Positions 34,707-42,941 of a stretch of 44,879 nt of DNA are shown here, piece after piece. Numbering within the stretch: position 1 is the stretch's first letter; each line of letters begins with the position of its first letter. The stretch is from positions 1 through 44,879 of the forward strand of contig JADDQE010000136.1 of assembly GCA_016781525.1 (NCBI GenBank), written 5' to 3'. The notes below the pieces were generated by a model. The model did no database searches. It saw nothing but the letters and a program-made list of their open reading frames with translations, and had not been told where the DNA came from. The stretch comes from a bacterium (GTDB lineage: Bacteria > Chloroflexota > Chloroflexia > Chloroflexales > Kallotenuaceae). The translations under genes were made by a program, and so were the position numbers.

Positions 34707-36143
34707 TTAACCCATCACAATGCGTTCACTCGGATACCGCGCGAGCGTCGGATGCTCCGCCTGCGCCAACAGAATAACCAGCGTCAGTGGGCCGAGTCGA
34801 CCCCAAAACATCAGGAACGCAATCAGTAAACGGCCAACGGGGCTAAGCCGAGCCGTTTCGGCGAGCGAGTAGCCGGTGTTTGAAAAGGCGCTAACGACCT
34901 CGAAGGCAGCCGGTAACAGGCCACGAGGCTGGAGCGCGAGCAGGAGCAAGACCCCTACAAAGCAGAGCAGTGTTGAGACACTCATAATTGCCACAGCTTT
35001 CGCAATCGTTTCCAAGGGAAAGACACGCCCGAATACAACACCTTGAGGCCGGCCACGAACGGTCGACAGAACCGTCACCCATAATACCGCAACCGTGCTG
35101 AGCGTCACGCCTCCGGCCATCGAAGCCGGCGAGCCGCCGATAAACATGAGCGCCATCAGCACCAGTGCACTTGCGTGGCTTAGCTCTTCGATTGGGAATA
35201 TGGTCATTCCAGCAGTACGAGCCGAGACTACGGTAAACAAGGCAACCAGCACGCGCTCGCCAACTTGCATCCCGGTGAAAGCTGTACCAGCAAAAAGGTC
35301 ATCGGCGACGACCACAGCGAAACCAGCAATCGTAAGAATCCCACTAATGATTAGGGTTAAGCGTGTATGCACGCTGAGCCGCCGATCTTTGGGATAGGTC
35401 ACCAGATCGGATATCACCAGCACACCGAAGCCGCCGATCGTGACCAGCAGCATCAGCACAATCAACGTGTAGGGATCACGGCCAAACCCAAAGAGCACGG
35501 TGCCAGTACCCGCGAACAAGTCAAAGCCGGCGTTACAGAACGCGCTAACCGAGTGAAAAAGGGCCTGGTACGCCGCAGAGCCAGGCCCTAGCGTCGGGGC
35601 CCAGCGCATCCACAATAGCGCTGCTCCCACAAGCTGAATCGCCAGGGTGCTGCCGAAAACGTAGAGCGCCAAGCGTGCGATACGTACACTCTCCATCACT
35701 CCAAGAGATTGCTGCAGCAGCAGTCGTTCGCCAAGTCCGATGCGCCGCCCGATCAGGGCAAACAACACCAGCGACAAGGTGACAAAGCCCACACCACCGA
35801 GCTCGATCAGCAGCAGTACGATCAGTTGCCCCCAGATCGACAGATCTGTGGCCGGAGTGATAACAGCCAGACCAGTGACGGTTGTCGCACTAACCGATGT
35901 AAAGAACGCTTCGCTCCAGGTGAGTGTACGCCCAGCCGCAGCGAATGGGAGCCGCAGCAATAGTGTGCCGACGACACTTAACAAGGCAAAGCCAAGTACC
36001 AACAGCCGGTTGTTGTCCCTCGCCAGCCGACTAGGCGGAGCCGACAGTGAGCCGATGTTCGGGGTTGGCGTCGCCGGTACTTGACGGCTACGCGCAATGT
36101 TTGGAATGTCGCCGATATTTTCTGGATCGCTTCGTTCTAGCAT
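34707..36143 (-). CDS. ktrB: Potassium uptake channel subunit (TrkH/KtrB type)
   Basis: 478 residues with about 8-10 membrane helices arranged as four channel repeats. The four pore-loop filters are visible: TSVSATTVTGLAVI, SAFCNAGFDLF, SARTAGMTIFPI and SAFSNTGYSLA, each with the conserved glycine of the K+ filter. A polar N-terminal tail of about 45 residues (MLERSDPENIGDIPNIARSR and on) is cytoplasmic. The next gene, ktrA, starts within 30 bases downstream, a standard ktrBA order. Together they form an Na+- or proton-coupled potassium uptake system in the plasma membrane. Confidence 0.92.
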   Translation of the reverse strand: MLERSDPENIGDIPNIARSRQVPATPTPNIGSLSAPPSRLARDNNRLLVLGFALLSVVGTLLLRLPFAAAGRTLTWSEAFFTSVSATTVTGLAVITPATDLSIWGQLIVLLLIELGGVGFVTLSLVLFALIGRRIGLGERLLLQQSLGVMESVRIARLALYVFGSTLAIQLVGAALLWMRWAPTLGPGSAAYQALFHSVSAFCNAGFDLFAGTGTVLFGFGRDPYTLIVLMLLVTIGGFGVLVISDLVTYPKDRRLSVHTRLTLIISGILTIAGFAVVVADDLFAGTAFTGMQVGERVLVALFTVVSARTAGMTIFPIEELSHASALVLMALMFIGGSPASMAGGVTLSTVAVLWVTVLSTVRGRPQGVVFGRVFPLETIAKAVAIMSVSTLLCFVGVLLLLALQPRGLLPAAFEVVSAFSNTGYSLAETARLSPVGRLLIAFLMFWGRLGPLTLVILLAQAEHPTLARYPSERIVMG

Positions 36144-36239
36144 CTGGCTTCCTTATCCAGCGTATTCCCTCGATGCATGCACACGTGGCGCGGTTCAAGC
36201 TCCAAAGTAATTCTCAGCCGTACGAGTATTTGCCGCTCG

Positions 36240-36812
36240 CTAACTAGTCAGCGAGTTCTGGAGACTGGGCGAATATTTGGCCGCCAGCTTTTTGACAGTC
36301 GTGATATTCCGCAGGGTTGCAGGCATGCCGATCGCCTTCTCCAGCAGCGCGCCGGAGAACCGCGACTCGCTGAGCTTGGTCCGACACAACCAGTAGATTT
36401 CGCGCTCATGAATGTCAAAGTCGTCAATGTCGCTTCGGAAAGCCATCAGTTTTTCCTGTGCCGCTGCGCTCGGCGGGGCTGACACAAACGCGATATACAG
36501 CGTAGCTTCGTCATCGGCAAACGGACGATAGCGCGCAATTGCTGCAAGCTCCGGCAGCGTGCGGAGAAAGGTCGCAACCTCATATCCCAGCGCTTGTCGA
36601 AGGTGACGCTCAATCTGCGCTTCAAGTGCGACGACATCGGCAGCCGCTCCCTCAAAGCTAACATTCCCACTGGCGATCATGGTCTCGACGTTCAACAATC
36701 CGAGCTCGGCGAAGAGCTCCCGCAGATAGCTCATTTTGACCGTGTGCCCACCTACATTGATTGCACGTAGAAAAGCCACCCATCGTTGGGGCGTCGTCGC
36801 TAGGAGTCCCAC
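36240..36812 (-). CDS. DUF1697 domain protein
   Basis: 190 residues from GTG 36812, with AGGAGG seven bases upstream. Family motifs: WVAFLRAINVGGHTVKMSYL at the start, FAELGLLNVETMIASGNVSFEG, and the C-terminal MPATLRNITTVKKLAAKY (pattern T-x-RNW/I-x-T). DUF1697 proteins are widespread small cytoplasmic proteins with no proven function. It lies between the MFS transporter (upstream, same strand, 87 bases) and the ktrB gene (downstream, about 100 bases). Confidence 0.88.
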   Translation of the reverse strand: MGLLATTPQRWVAFLRAINVGGHTVKMSYLRELFAELGLLNVETMIASGNVSFEGAAADVVALEAQIERHLRQALGYEVATFLRTLPELAAIARYRPFADDEATLYIAFVSAPPSAAAQEKLMAFRSDIDDFDIHEREIYWLCRTKLSESRFSGALLEKAIGMPATLRNITTVKKLAAKYSPSLQNSLTS

Positions 36813-36898
36813 TGAACGCCTCCTACCACAAGAACCACCGCGTGCCACAATCTAAGACTATCCGCATTTGTCAACGGCTACGCAAGCCATGTTGGGCG

Positions 36899-38146
36899 TC
36901 ATGCACGGCGCTGCACGCTGCGCAGCAATGGCCACGATGCAGCCGTAAAGACTGCTAGCCCCGCCGCAGTCGCAAGCAGAGTCCAGCTAAAACCCACGCG
37001 GTCGATGCCCCAGCCAGCGAGATAGGTGCCAAGGCCACCGCCGAGAAACAGTGCGAATGCAAAGAGGGCGACCGCCGTCGCACGGTGGGCAGGCACCAGC
37101 TCCGTAGCGCGCGTTTGCAGTGTACTGTGCGCAATCACAAAACCGGCTCCCGAGATCAGCATTGCCAAGGGGAAGAAGATCGACCACGGCTGCAGACCTA
37201 CTAGCAGATAGCTGCCGGTCAACAGCGTTCCGCCTACGAGAAGCATACCGCGCTCCCCAATCCGTCGCACTAACTTCCCAACAATTCGCGCCACGAGGAA
37301 GGTTCCGACGCCGCTCAGCGTTAACAGCCCCCCGATCGCCGCGTAGCTCAGGTGGTCGCGCTCGAAGAGCAAGGCGCCGAGATACCCAAATGTACTCATG
37401 GCGGTGAGCCCTTCCATAAACACGAGCAGATAGAGGGCAATCGCCGCAGTGCCACCCACCTCAAATACTGACAGATAGGGCTTGAAAAACCCGCGCGGCT
37501 CACTGGGACCGGCGGCGACGCGCGCAGGAGCCAGGCGCAACAGAAGCGCTGCAACGACCAGCGACAGCACGCCATAGCCAATAAACATCGCGCGCCACGA
37601 TAGCACGCTTGCGATTATTCCACCTAGCGCCGCCGACAGCACGCCGCCAAGCGCCGATACGCTGACGACACGCCCCAACGCGCCCTGCCGGTCGGCATAA
37701 GGCACGGCATCGCCGACATATGCAAGCGCGACGGGAATAATGCCTGCCGCCGCCGCACCTGTGACAAACCGCAGCACATCAAGCACCCACAAGGTTGGAG
37801 CAAAGCCGCTGACCAGCGTGCCGATCGCGAATAGCCCAAGCGCGACCCCCATCACACCTTGGCGGCTGAAGCGATCTGCCAGCGGGCCGTAGACCAGTTG
37901 AAACAGCCCGTAGGGGATTGTGTACAGCGTGATGAGCAGACCGGCGCGTGTGGCGGTTGTCTCATAATCTTGAGCGATCGCAGGCAGCAACGGCGCGATG
38001 ACCCGCGCCTCAGCGGCCACAAGAAATACAGCAGTTAGAATTACCGGAAAGAGCCACTTTCGTGGCGCACTATCCGGCTCCACCTCGGATGTCGTCTTGA
38101 CCAACGACTCATCGCCGGCGAGCGGAGATACTATCTTAGACAACAA
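36899..38146 (-). CDS. Major facilitator superfamily transporter
   Basis: 415 residues starting at TTG 38146 (or the next codon, TTG 38143) after AAAGGAG. Twelve hydrophobic segments fit the MFS fold, with a cytoplasmic N-terminal tail of about 30 residues. The signature loop between helices 2 and 3 is LVYGPLADRFSRQGVMGVAL (GxLaDRxGRr type). The pattern PAIAQDYETTATRAGLLITLYTIPYGLFQL and the helix-4 RFVTGAAAAGIIPVALAYVGD are those of drug or metabolite efflux families (DHA1/Bcr-like). Substrate is unknown. Confidence 0.88.
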   Translation of the reverse strand: MLSKIVSPLAGDESLVKTTSEVEPDSAPRKWLFPVILTAVFLVAAEARVIAPLLPAIAQDYETTATRAGLLITLYTIPYGLFQLVYGPLADRFSRQGVMGVALGLFAIGTLVSGFAPTLWVLDVLRFVTGAAAAGIIPVALAYVGDAVPYADRQGALGRVVSVSALGGVLSAALGGIIASVLSWRAMFIGYGVLSLVVAALLLRLAPARVAAGPSEPRGFFKPYLSVFEVGGTAAIALYLLVFMEGLTAMSTFGYLGALLFERDHLSYAAIGGLLTLSGVGTFLVARIVGKLVRRIGERGMLLVGGTLLTGSYLLVGLQPWSIFFPLAMLISGAGFVIAHSTLQTRATELVPAHRATAVALFAFALFLGGGLGTYLAGWGIDRVGFSWTLLATAAGLAVFTAASWPLLRSVQRRA

Positions 38147-38438
38147 TACTCTCCTTTGCGCATATCGCGATGTATTGTACCCCGCTCAACGCCTAGCGGT
38201 GGAGGTAAGGACACACCTAACGACCTGGAGCAGGTAAGCTTTAATGCATTCATGAGCGCGCTCTGAGGAGGTGCCGATGGAGGCCGGCTCCTTACGCTCC
38301 GTGGGCTGGCGCCCGCGGATGTCGACTGCGACCAGCAAACTGGGAACAGGACACAGGGACTCGACGGCGACTTGCTGCTGCTGTGCTTGCACCGCACAGC
38401 GTAGCAACACCACGCCGTCACGGGCCACAGAGCTACCG
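38147..38438. other. Intergenic stretch with a doubtful small frame
   Basis: 292 bases between the MFS gene and the aldolase gene. A + strand frame from ATG 38277 has a good GAGGAGGTG in front, but it overlaps the 3' end of the aldolase gene on the other strand and encodes a low-complexity peptide with a run of cysteines, so it is not called. Confidence 0.35.
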
Positions 38439-39193
38439 TTACGCCTTGAGCCCAGCCAACAGTGCGCTCCCTGCGTGCGCGAGTAGCATGGTATCAACCC
38501 CCGCGACAACTAGCGTATATCCCTGGTCGAGATAGGGTTGGACTGCGGCTGCCGATAAACCAAAGATGCCTAGCCGCATACCCGCTCGCTTGCAAACACC
38601 GCCAATGTGGTCAATGGCCTCGACGACCACCGGATGCTTGACCTGGCCGGAACGCCGAGACTCGCCGACAGATCGTACGGCCCAACAAATACCGCATCAA
38701 TGCCTGGCACGCGGACAATAGCTTCGATCTCCCGCACGGCGTCGACGTCTTCCGCCTGAACGACGACCGCTGTCTGCTCGTTCGCAACGCTGATATAATC
38801 TCCCAGCGTCCAGCCGTACCCCTGGGCGCGTGCGATACCTGTGCCGCGCGTACCCATCGGGCTATACTTTGCCCAGCGAACGATCTGTTCCGCTTGAGCC
38901 GCCGAATTGATCTGCGGGACGATAATGCCTGTAGCACCGATGTCGAGCGCCTGTTTGATCGGCACCTCGGCTGGTGCCGAGACCCGAACTAAGCAGGGAG
39001 TGCTCGACCCTGCCGCCTGCAGCAGCGCTTGGAGCGTTTGGGCATCAAAAACCCCGTGCTCGGCGTCGAGGAAGAGCCAGTCATACCCGACCGTCGCCAG
39101 CAATTCGGCAACCTCCGGCGTAGGGAGCGTTACCATTGTGCCAATGAGTCGGTCGCCACGCAGCAACCGTTTCCGAAATTCATGCAGCATCAT
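38439..39193 (-). pseudogene. HpcH/HpaI-family aldolase, frameshifted
   Basis: Starts at ATG 39193. The first frame covers about 180 residues of a class II 2-keto-3-deoxy-aldarate-type aldolase: H46 (LDAEHGVFD, base), R70 (PCLVRVS), E148 (QAEDVDAV, metal), D174 (GPYDLSASLGVP, metal). These match the catalytic set of HpaI (His45, Arg70, Glu149, Asp175). After GVP the frame runs into unrelated sequence and stops at 38570. The expected continuation, GQVKHPVVVEAIDHIGGVC, then LGIFGLSAAAVQPYLDQGYT and VAGVDTMLL, is in the next frame and ends at TAA 38439. One G missing in the CCGG at 38647-38650 (GGG expected) explains it. Real mutation and sequencing error cannot be told apart. Confidence 0.8.
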
Positions 39194-40138
39194 TCGGGTC
39201 CCCGCATATCACCCCACCATAGACGTGCCAACTCCAGTTATCTGTAAGTACCGAGCGCTGCCCTGGTGATTTTGTGCAGATGGATCGGCTGCGCGGGCGT
39301 AAAGACCGCCGCTAAGGGCAGTGAGCACCATGATCGCCACGAGCACGAAGAATGTCAGCTACTACGCGGTCTAAAGACCGGTAGCTTGTCCTTCCAGGTT
39401 TCGTAGCACTCGTTGAAGCACGAGTCTGACGGAGAAACGTATGCTTCGACACGTTGACACCACAGACGTATCACGACGGAGGACCATCGGCCTGCTGACA
39501 GTGGCCGAAGTAGTACGGCCCGTCACGGTTTTACGCGGCAACGGATCGTACTTGCCGCAACCAGCAACCGCAAGTTAGAAAGGTGCGAAACCGTTAACTC
39601 GTGCGTACCTCACGAGTGCCTAACGCATCACCAGTCTATCAGTCTGTTGTGTCAGGTACGGTCACAACGTATGATGGAGGGCGGCTTTCCTCTGCTGGCA
39701 TTAAAGTGCCGCAGCTTCCAGCCGCATTTTTCTGTGAAGATTTTCAACGGGTTGTTCATTACGCCCCCTTGGAGCTGACAACCGATGCCTATTGCTCGTC
39801 GAGCCCGCGACGTTCCCCGCGCAACACCTCGGCCACAGTATGCATGCACCCACTTTTGCCGTACGACCACACGCGAAAACCTACCTCAACCCGCGCTATT
39901 GTAGCAGGTCGGCGCGGCGCGCCGGCAGCCGACAACCGAGAGCTTGGCGGTCTCTCGCCGGCGTATCGATCACTACCACCAGGATGCTGCTCGCTGCTGG
40001 CGGGCGAACATTTGGTAAGCATGGATACAGTGCGGCCAGTGGGGAGCCACGGCTCGCGTGGGCGAAAGCCCCAATCCTAACTGTTTGTCGCACGCGCTGT
40101 AGCGCTCAACCGATTGAACTCAACCGAGTGTAAGACTT
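39194..40138. other. Long divergent intergenic region, no convincing gene
   Basis: About 945 bases between divergent genes. A minus-strand frame from GTG 39346 to 39209 encodes a 45-residue peptide with a signal-peptide-like start (LVAIMVLTALSGGLYARAAD), but no ribosome-binding site is present; it may be the tail or head of a lost gene. Frames of 70-160 codons at 39600-40080 are low in complexity and match nothing known. No repeats or hairpins stand out. Confidence 0.4.
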
Positions 40139-40186
40139 TGATATTCATTCTCATTACATTTTATGTGGTTGTGATAATATATCTCA
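40139..40186 (+). promoter_or_regulatory. Two tandem 15-bp operator-like boxes
   Basis: Box 1 TGATATTCATTCTCA (40139-40153) and box 2 TGATAATATATCTCA (40172-40186) agree at 11 of 15 positions (TGATA-n-T...TCTCA), with starts 33 bp apart (about three helical turns). Each partly resembles a Fur-type 7-1-7 site (TGATAAT-n-ATTATCA). They lie directly upstream of the TTGACA promoter at 40199, in an AT-rich patch unlike its surroundings. The position fits an activator or a dimer-of-dimers repressor. Confidence 0.45.
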
Positions 40187-40198
40187 AAATCTCCTAGC

Positions 40199-40227
40199 TT
40201 GACAATTACTTACATTACAAGTAAACT
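40199..40227 (+). promoter_or_regulatory. Sigma-70-type promoter
   Basis: TTGACA (40199-40204), exactly 17 bases, then TAAACT (40222-40227): a consensus -35 and a 4-of-6 -10 at ideal spacing. Transcription would begin near 40234. It lies about 50 bases before the likely start of the HpcH/HpaI-type lyase gene and drives the unit of lyase, dehydrogenase and two glycosyltransferases. Confidence 0.6.
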
Positions 40228-40282
40228 GCGCGCGATTGTGGCGCTGCGGCAACCAGTAACGACTCGAGATGTAGGTACAATC

Positions 40283-41179
40283 GTGACGCAATCTGTGCGT
40301 ATTGAGCACTCCAAGCCTTTCGAGCAGAAGCCGGCACGCGGCTCTACCAAGCCGTTTGGACTGCTCCTGTTCGCCACCGAGCCCCACCTCCTGGGGCGAG
40401 CCGTGGCGGCGGGCATCGACGGGATCATCGTCGATTGCGAATTCGCGGGGAAAGAAGCCCGCCAAGCGGGCGCGGACACCGAAATCAATCGGCATACCTT
40501 TGCCGATGTAGAGCGCATCCGGAGGCATACATCTACCCCTGTACTGTGCCGAATTAATCGTTTCGGGCCAATGACTCGACGCGAGGTCGAACAAGCCATC
40601 ACAGCCGGGGCTGATGAGATTTTGTTACCGATGGTCCAGACTCCCCGCGAAGTCGAGCTGGTGCTTAATCAAGTGCGGAGTCGCTGCGGCGTGGGGATCC
40701 TGGTCGAAACCGTTGCGGCGCTCGGTGTGCTTGAAGAGCTTGGCCGGCTGCCGCTTTCTCGGGTATATCTCGGGCTGAACGACCTCGGCATCGCACGCAA
40801 AACACCCAATATTTTCACCGCGGTTGCCGACGGAACGCTCGAGTATGTACGCCAGCATTTTCGAGTACCCTTTGGCTTTGGCGGGGTGACGCTCCCGGAG
40901 CGCGGTTATCCGATCCCGTGCAGCCTACTGATGGGCGAGCTAGCGCGGCTCAACTGCTCGTTTACCTTTCTGCGGCGCTCGTTTTGGGCGGATACCCGTG
41001 GCCGCGACCTGATGGTAGAGCTTCCGCGCATCCGTGAGGCGCTCGACGCCGCCACGCGTCGTCCGGCGGGCTCTGTCGCGCGGGACCAAGCCGTACTTTA
41101 TGACGCGATCAATGGTTGGAAGCCGGTCCATTCGGGCCGCCGCCCGACGTTGAACGCGGACATTGCCCGATCCGGCTAG
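40283..41179 (+). CDS. HpcH/HpaI aldolase/citrate lyase family protein
   Basis: 298 residues from GTG 40283. A (beta/alpha)8 lyase with FGLLLFATEPHLLGRAVAAG, GIIVDCEFAGKEA (acid metal region), VLCRINRFGP with R90, VGILVETVAALGVLEEL with E142, and VYLGLNDLGIARKT with D167. The family cleaves or forms 2-keto acids with Mg2+. The exact reaction is not evident. The open frame reaches back to TTG 40199, but that codon is the TTG of a TTGACA promoter, so the start must be further in; GTG 40283 is the best compromise although its ribosome-binding site is weak. It is followed by the hydroxyacid dehydrogenase 16 bases later. A related aldolase gene (frameshifted) lies on the other strand 1.1 kb to the left. 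Confidence 0.78.
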   Translation: MTQSVRIEHSKPFEQKPARGSTKPFGLLLFATEPHLLGRAVAAGIDGIIVDCEFAGKEARQAGADTEINRHTFADVERIRRHTSTPVLCRINRFGPMTRREVEQAITAGADEILLPMVQTPREVELVLNQVRSRCGVGILVETVAALGVLEELGRLPLSRVYLGLNDLGIARKTPNIFTAVADGTLEYVRQHFRVPFGFGGVTLPERGYPIPCSLLMGELARLNCSFTFLRRSFWADTRGRDLMVELPRIREALDAATRRPAGSVARDQAVLYDAINGWKPVHSGRRPTLNADIARSG

Positions 41180-41195
41180 CGGTTCCCGAGACGTT

Positions 41196-42146
41196 GTGAA
41201 AATTCTGTTAATGTATCAACCTTCGGCGGAACACCTGGCTGCGTTGCACGCTGCAGCTCCGGCCGCCGAGCTGTGTGTCGCACGCGACGAGCATACCGCC
41301 GCGGAGCTGATACGGGATGCCGAGGTAGTGCTGGGTAACCGCTACTTCCTGCAGTCCTTACCGCATGCCCGCTGTCTCCGCTGGATGCAATCCAACTCGA
41401 TGGGGGTTGATCGCATTTTGGAGGCGGGGCCAGCGGTCGCCAATCTTCTGCTAACCAACGCCCGCGGGATCTATGACGACGAGCTTGCTGAACATGCCCT
41501 CGCACTCGTACTCGCGCTCGTGCGTGGTCTGCATCAGGCGCGTGATCAGCAGCACGTGCAGCGCTGGGAGCGCCAATCGCTGCGCAGGTTGAAGGGAATG
41601 CAGGCGTTAATTCTTGGCTGGGGCGGCATCGGGCAAGGCATTGCTGCGCGCTTGAATGGGCTTGGTGTGCGAGTGCAGGCCGCGCGGCGCAGTCATGCGG
41701 GGCCTCCAGTGCTGGATGCAGCGGGTGTAACGGTCTGGGGACCCGAGACCTGGCGAGGTGCGCTTGCAACAACAGATGTACTGCTGCTCGCCCTGCCATT
41801 GACGCCAGAAACCTACCATCTTGTTGGCGGCGCGGAGCTCGCAGCCTTACCAAGCGATGCTATGGTAGTGAACATTGGGCGGGGTGGGACTCTGGATGAG
41901 ATGGCATTGCTGACGAGCCTCGAGTGTAATCATCTAAGCGGTGCCGCGCTGGATGTCGTGGAGCAGGAGCCGCTGCCAGCGGACCACCCGCTCTGGCGCG
42001 AGCCAAAGCTGCTGCTCACGCCGCACGTCGGGCGGAGTATTGAGCATCCGCCGTACCGCTGGGAGCGACTGTTTGTGGAAAATGTGCGCCGCTACGCCGC
42101 GGGGGAGCCACTTCTCAATGTTGTCGACCAGAGCCGAGGGTATTGA
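41196..42146 (+). CDS. D-isomer-specific 2-hydroxyacid dehydrogenase
   Basis: 316 residues from GTG 41196. The NAD-binding motif is LILGWGGIGQGIAARL (about 138-153), and the catalytic residues are R229 (VVNIGRGGTLDE), E258 (LDVVEQEPLP) and H277 (LLTPHVG). These reduce 2-keto acids to D-2-hydroxy acids or the reverse, in the cytoplasm. After strand 2 the sequence has ARRS rather than an acidic residue, which may favour NADP(H). Placed directly after a 2-keto-acid lyase, it could act on the product of that enzyme (inference). The next gene starts 3 bases after its stop, so it is in the same operon. Confidence 0.88.
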   Translation: MKILLMYQPSAEHLAALHAAAPAAELCVARDEHTAAELIRDAEVVLGNRYFLQSLPHARCLRWMQSNSMGVDRILEAGPAVANLLLTNARGIYDDELAEHALALVLALVRGLHQARDQQHVQRWERQSLRRLKGMQALILGWGGIGQGIAARLNGLGVRVQAARRSHAGPPVLDAAGVTVWGPETWRGALATTDVLLLALPLTPETYHLVGGAELAALPSDAMVVNIGRGGTLDEMALLTSLECNHLSGAALDVVEQEPLPADHPLWREPKLLLTPHVGRSIEHPPYRWERLFVENVRRYAAGEPLLNVVDQSRGY

Positions 42147-42149
42147 GTA

Positions 42150-42941
42150 ATGGACAATCTTTTAAGCATTGTCGTTCCGGTATACACCAACTCATCTACC
42201 TTGATCGAGCTTCACCGACGCCTAACGCATGCGCTTCAAGGTGTAACGGACAGCTATGAAATCCTGTTCATCGACGACGCGTGCCCGGCCGGCTCGATCA
42301 GGGTGCTACGTGAGCTTGGCGCGCGCGATATGCACGTGACGGCGCTCCAGCTTGCGCACAATGTCGGTCAAAACCGCGCAGTTCTAACAGGCCTAGCGCA
42401 CGCGCGCGGCGATGTCGCCGTGGTGTTGGACGCGGACCTGCAAGATCCGCCCGAAGCTATCCCGGCGCTGCTGGCCGTGTTGACGGATGACGTCGCGGCC
42501 GTTTTTGCGGGACGCCGCGGCAGGTACGAGGCGCGCGGCCGCCATGTTAGCTCGTGGCTCTTCAAGCGCTTGCTACACCTCCTTTCGGGGCGCCGCATTC
42601 CCGCGGATGCGGGGCTTTTCGTCGCGATGCGACGTGAGATGATCGATCGGCTGCTCGCATTCGACGTCCCGCAACCGTATGTGGTTGGGCTGATGGGCCA
42701 GACCCGGCTCCCCCTCCGCTCGATTCCGGTCGTGCGGCACACGAACGACGAGCGGGTGTCGGCCTACACCCCCTGGAAGCGCCTAACCTTGGCGTCGCGC
42801 GCCCTCCGTCAAGCATTGGTGCCGCGCTGGCTTGCGCCAAAGTTGTACGGAGTGCAGCCCCCGGTGATTATTCGCGAGTATATTGGCCGCTCGTATGGCA
42901 CGTCCTTGACAGATCAGAAAGTCTTAACATGTGGAGCATAG
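42150..42941 (+). CDS. Family 2 glycosyltransferase (DPM1/GtrB-like)
   Basis: 263 residues. A GT-A fold: MDNLLSIVVPVYTNSSTLIE (typical SIVVPVYN start), ILFIDDACPAGS, LAHNVGQNRAVLTGLAHARG and the metal-binding D94-A-D96 followed by LQDPPE, the signature of dolichyl/polyprenyl-phosphate sugar transferases. There is a short C-terminal part but no pair of membrane helices as in GtrB, so it is probably peripheral. It would load a sugar onto a lipid phosphate for use outside the membrane. The following membrane protein overlaps it by 13 bases, consistent with a paired function. Confidence 0.88.
   Translation: MDNLLSIVVPVYTNSSTLIELHRRLTHALQGVTDSYEILFIDDACPAGSIRVLRELGARDMHVTALQLAHNVGQNRAVLTGLAHARGDVAVVLDADLQDPPEAIPALLAVLTDDVAAVFAGRRGRYEARGRHVSSWLFKRLLHLLSGRRIPADAGLFVAMRREMIDRLLAFDVPQPYVVGLMGQTRLPLRSIPVVRHTNDERVSAYTPWKRLTLASRALRQALVPRWLAPKLYGVQPPVIIREYIGRSYGTSLTDQKVLTCGA

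Noticed and set aside
38277..38486. Small + strand frame with a good GAGGAGGTG site
   Set aside because: Overlaps the aldolase gene on the opposite strand and encodes a low-complexity, cysteine-run peptide with no family.
39601..40080. 159-codon + strand frame in the long divergent gap
   Set aside because: No ribosome-binding site, proline/serine/arginine-rich translation and no recognisable motif; looks like chance in GC-rich DNA.
40199..40282. TTG 40199 as the start of the lyase gene
   Set aside because: The codon is part of a TTGACA -35 element with a -10 at 17 bases, so it lies upstream of the transcript.
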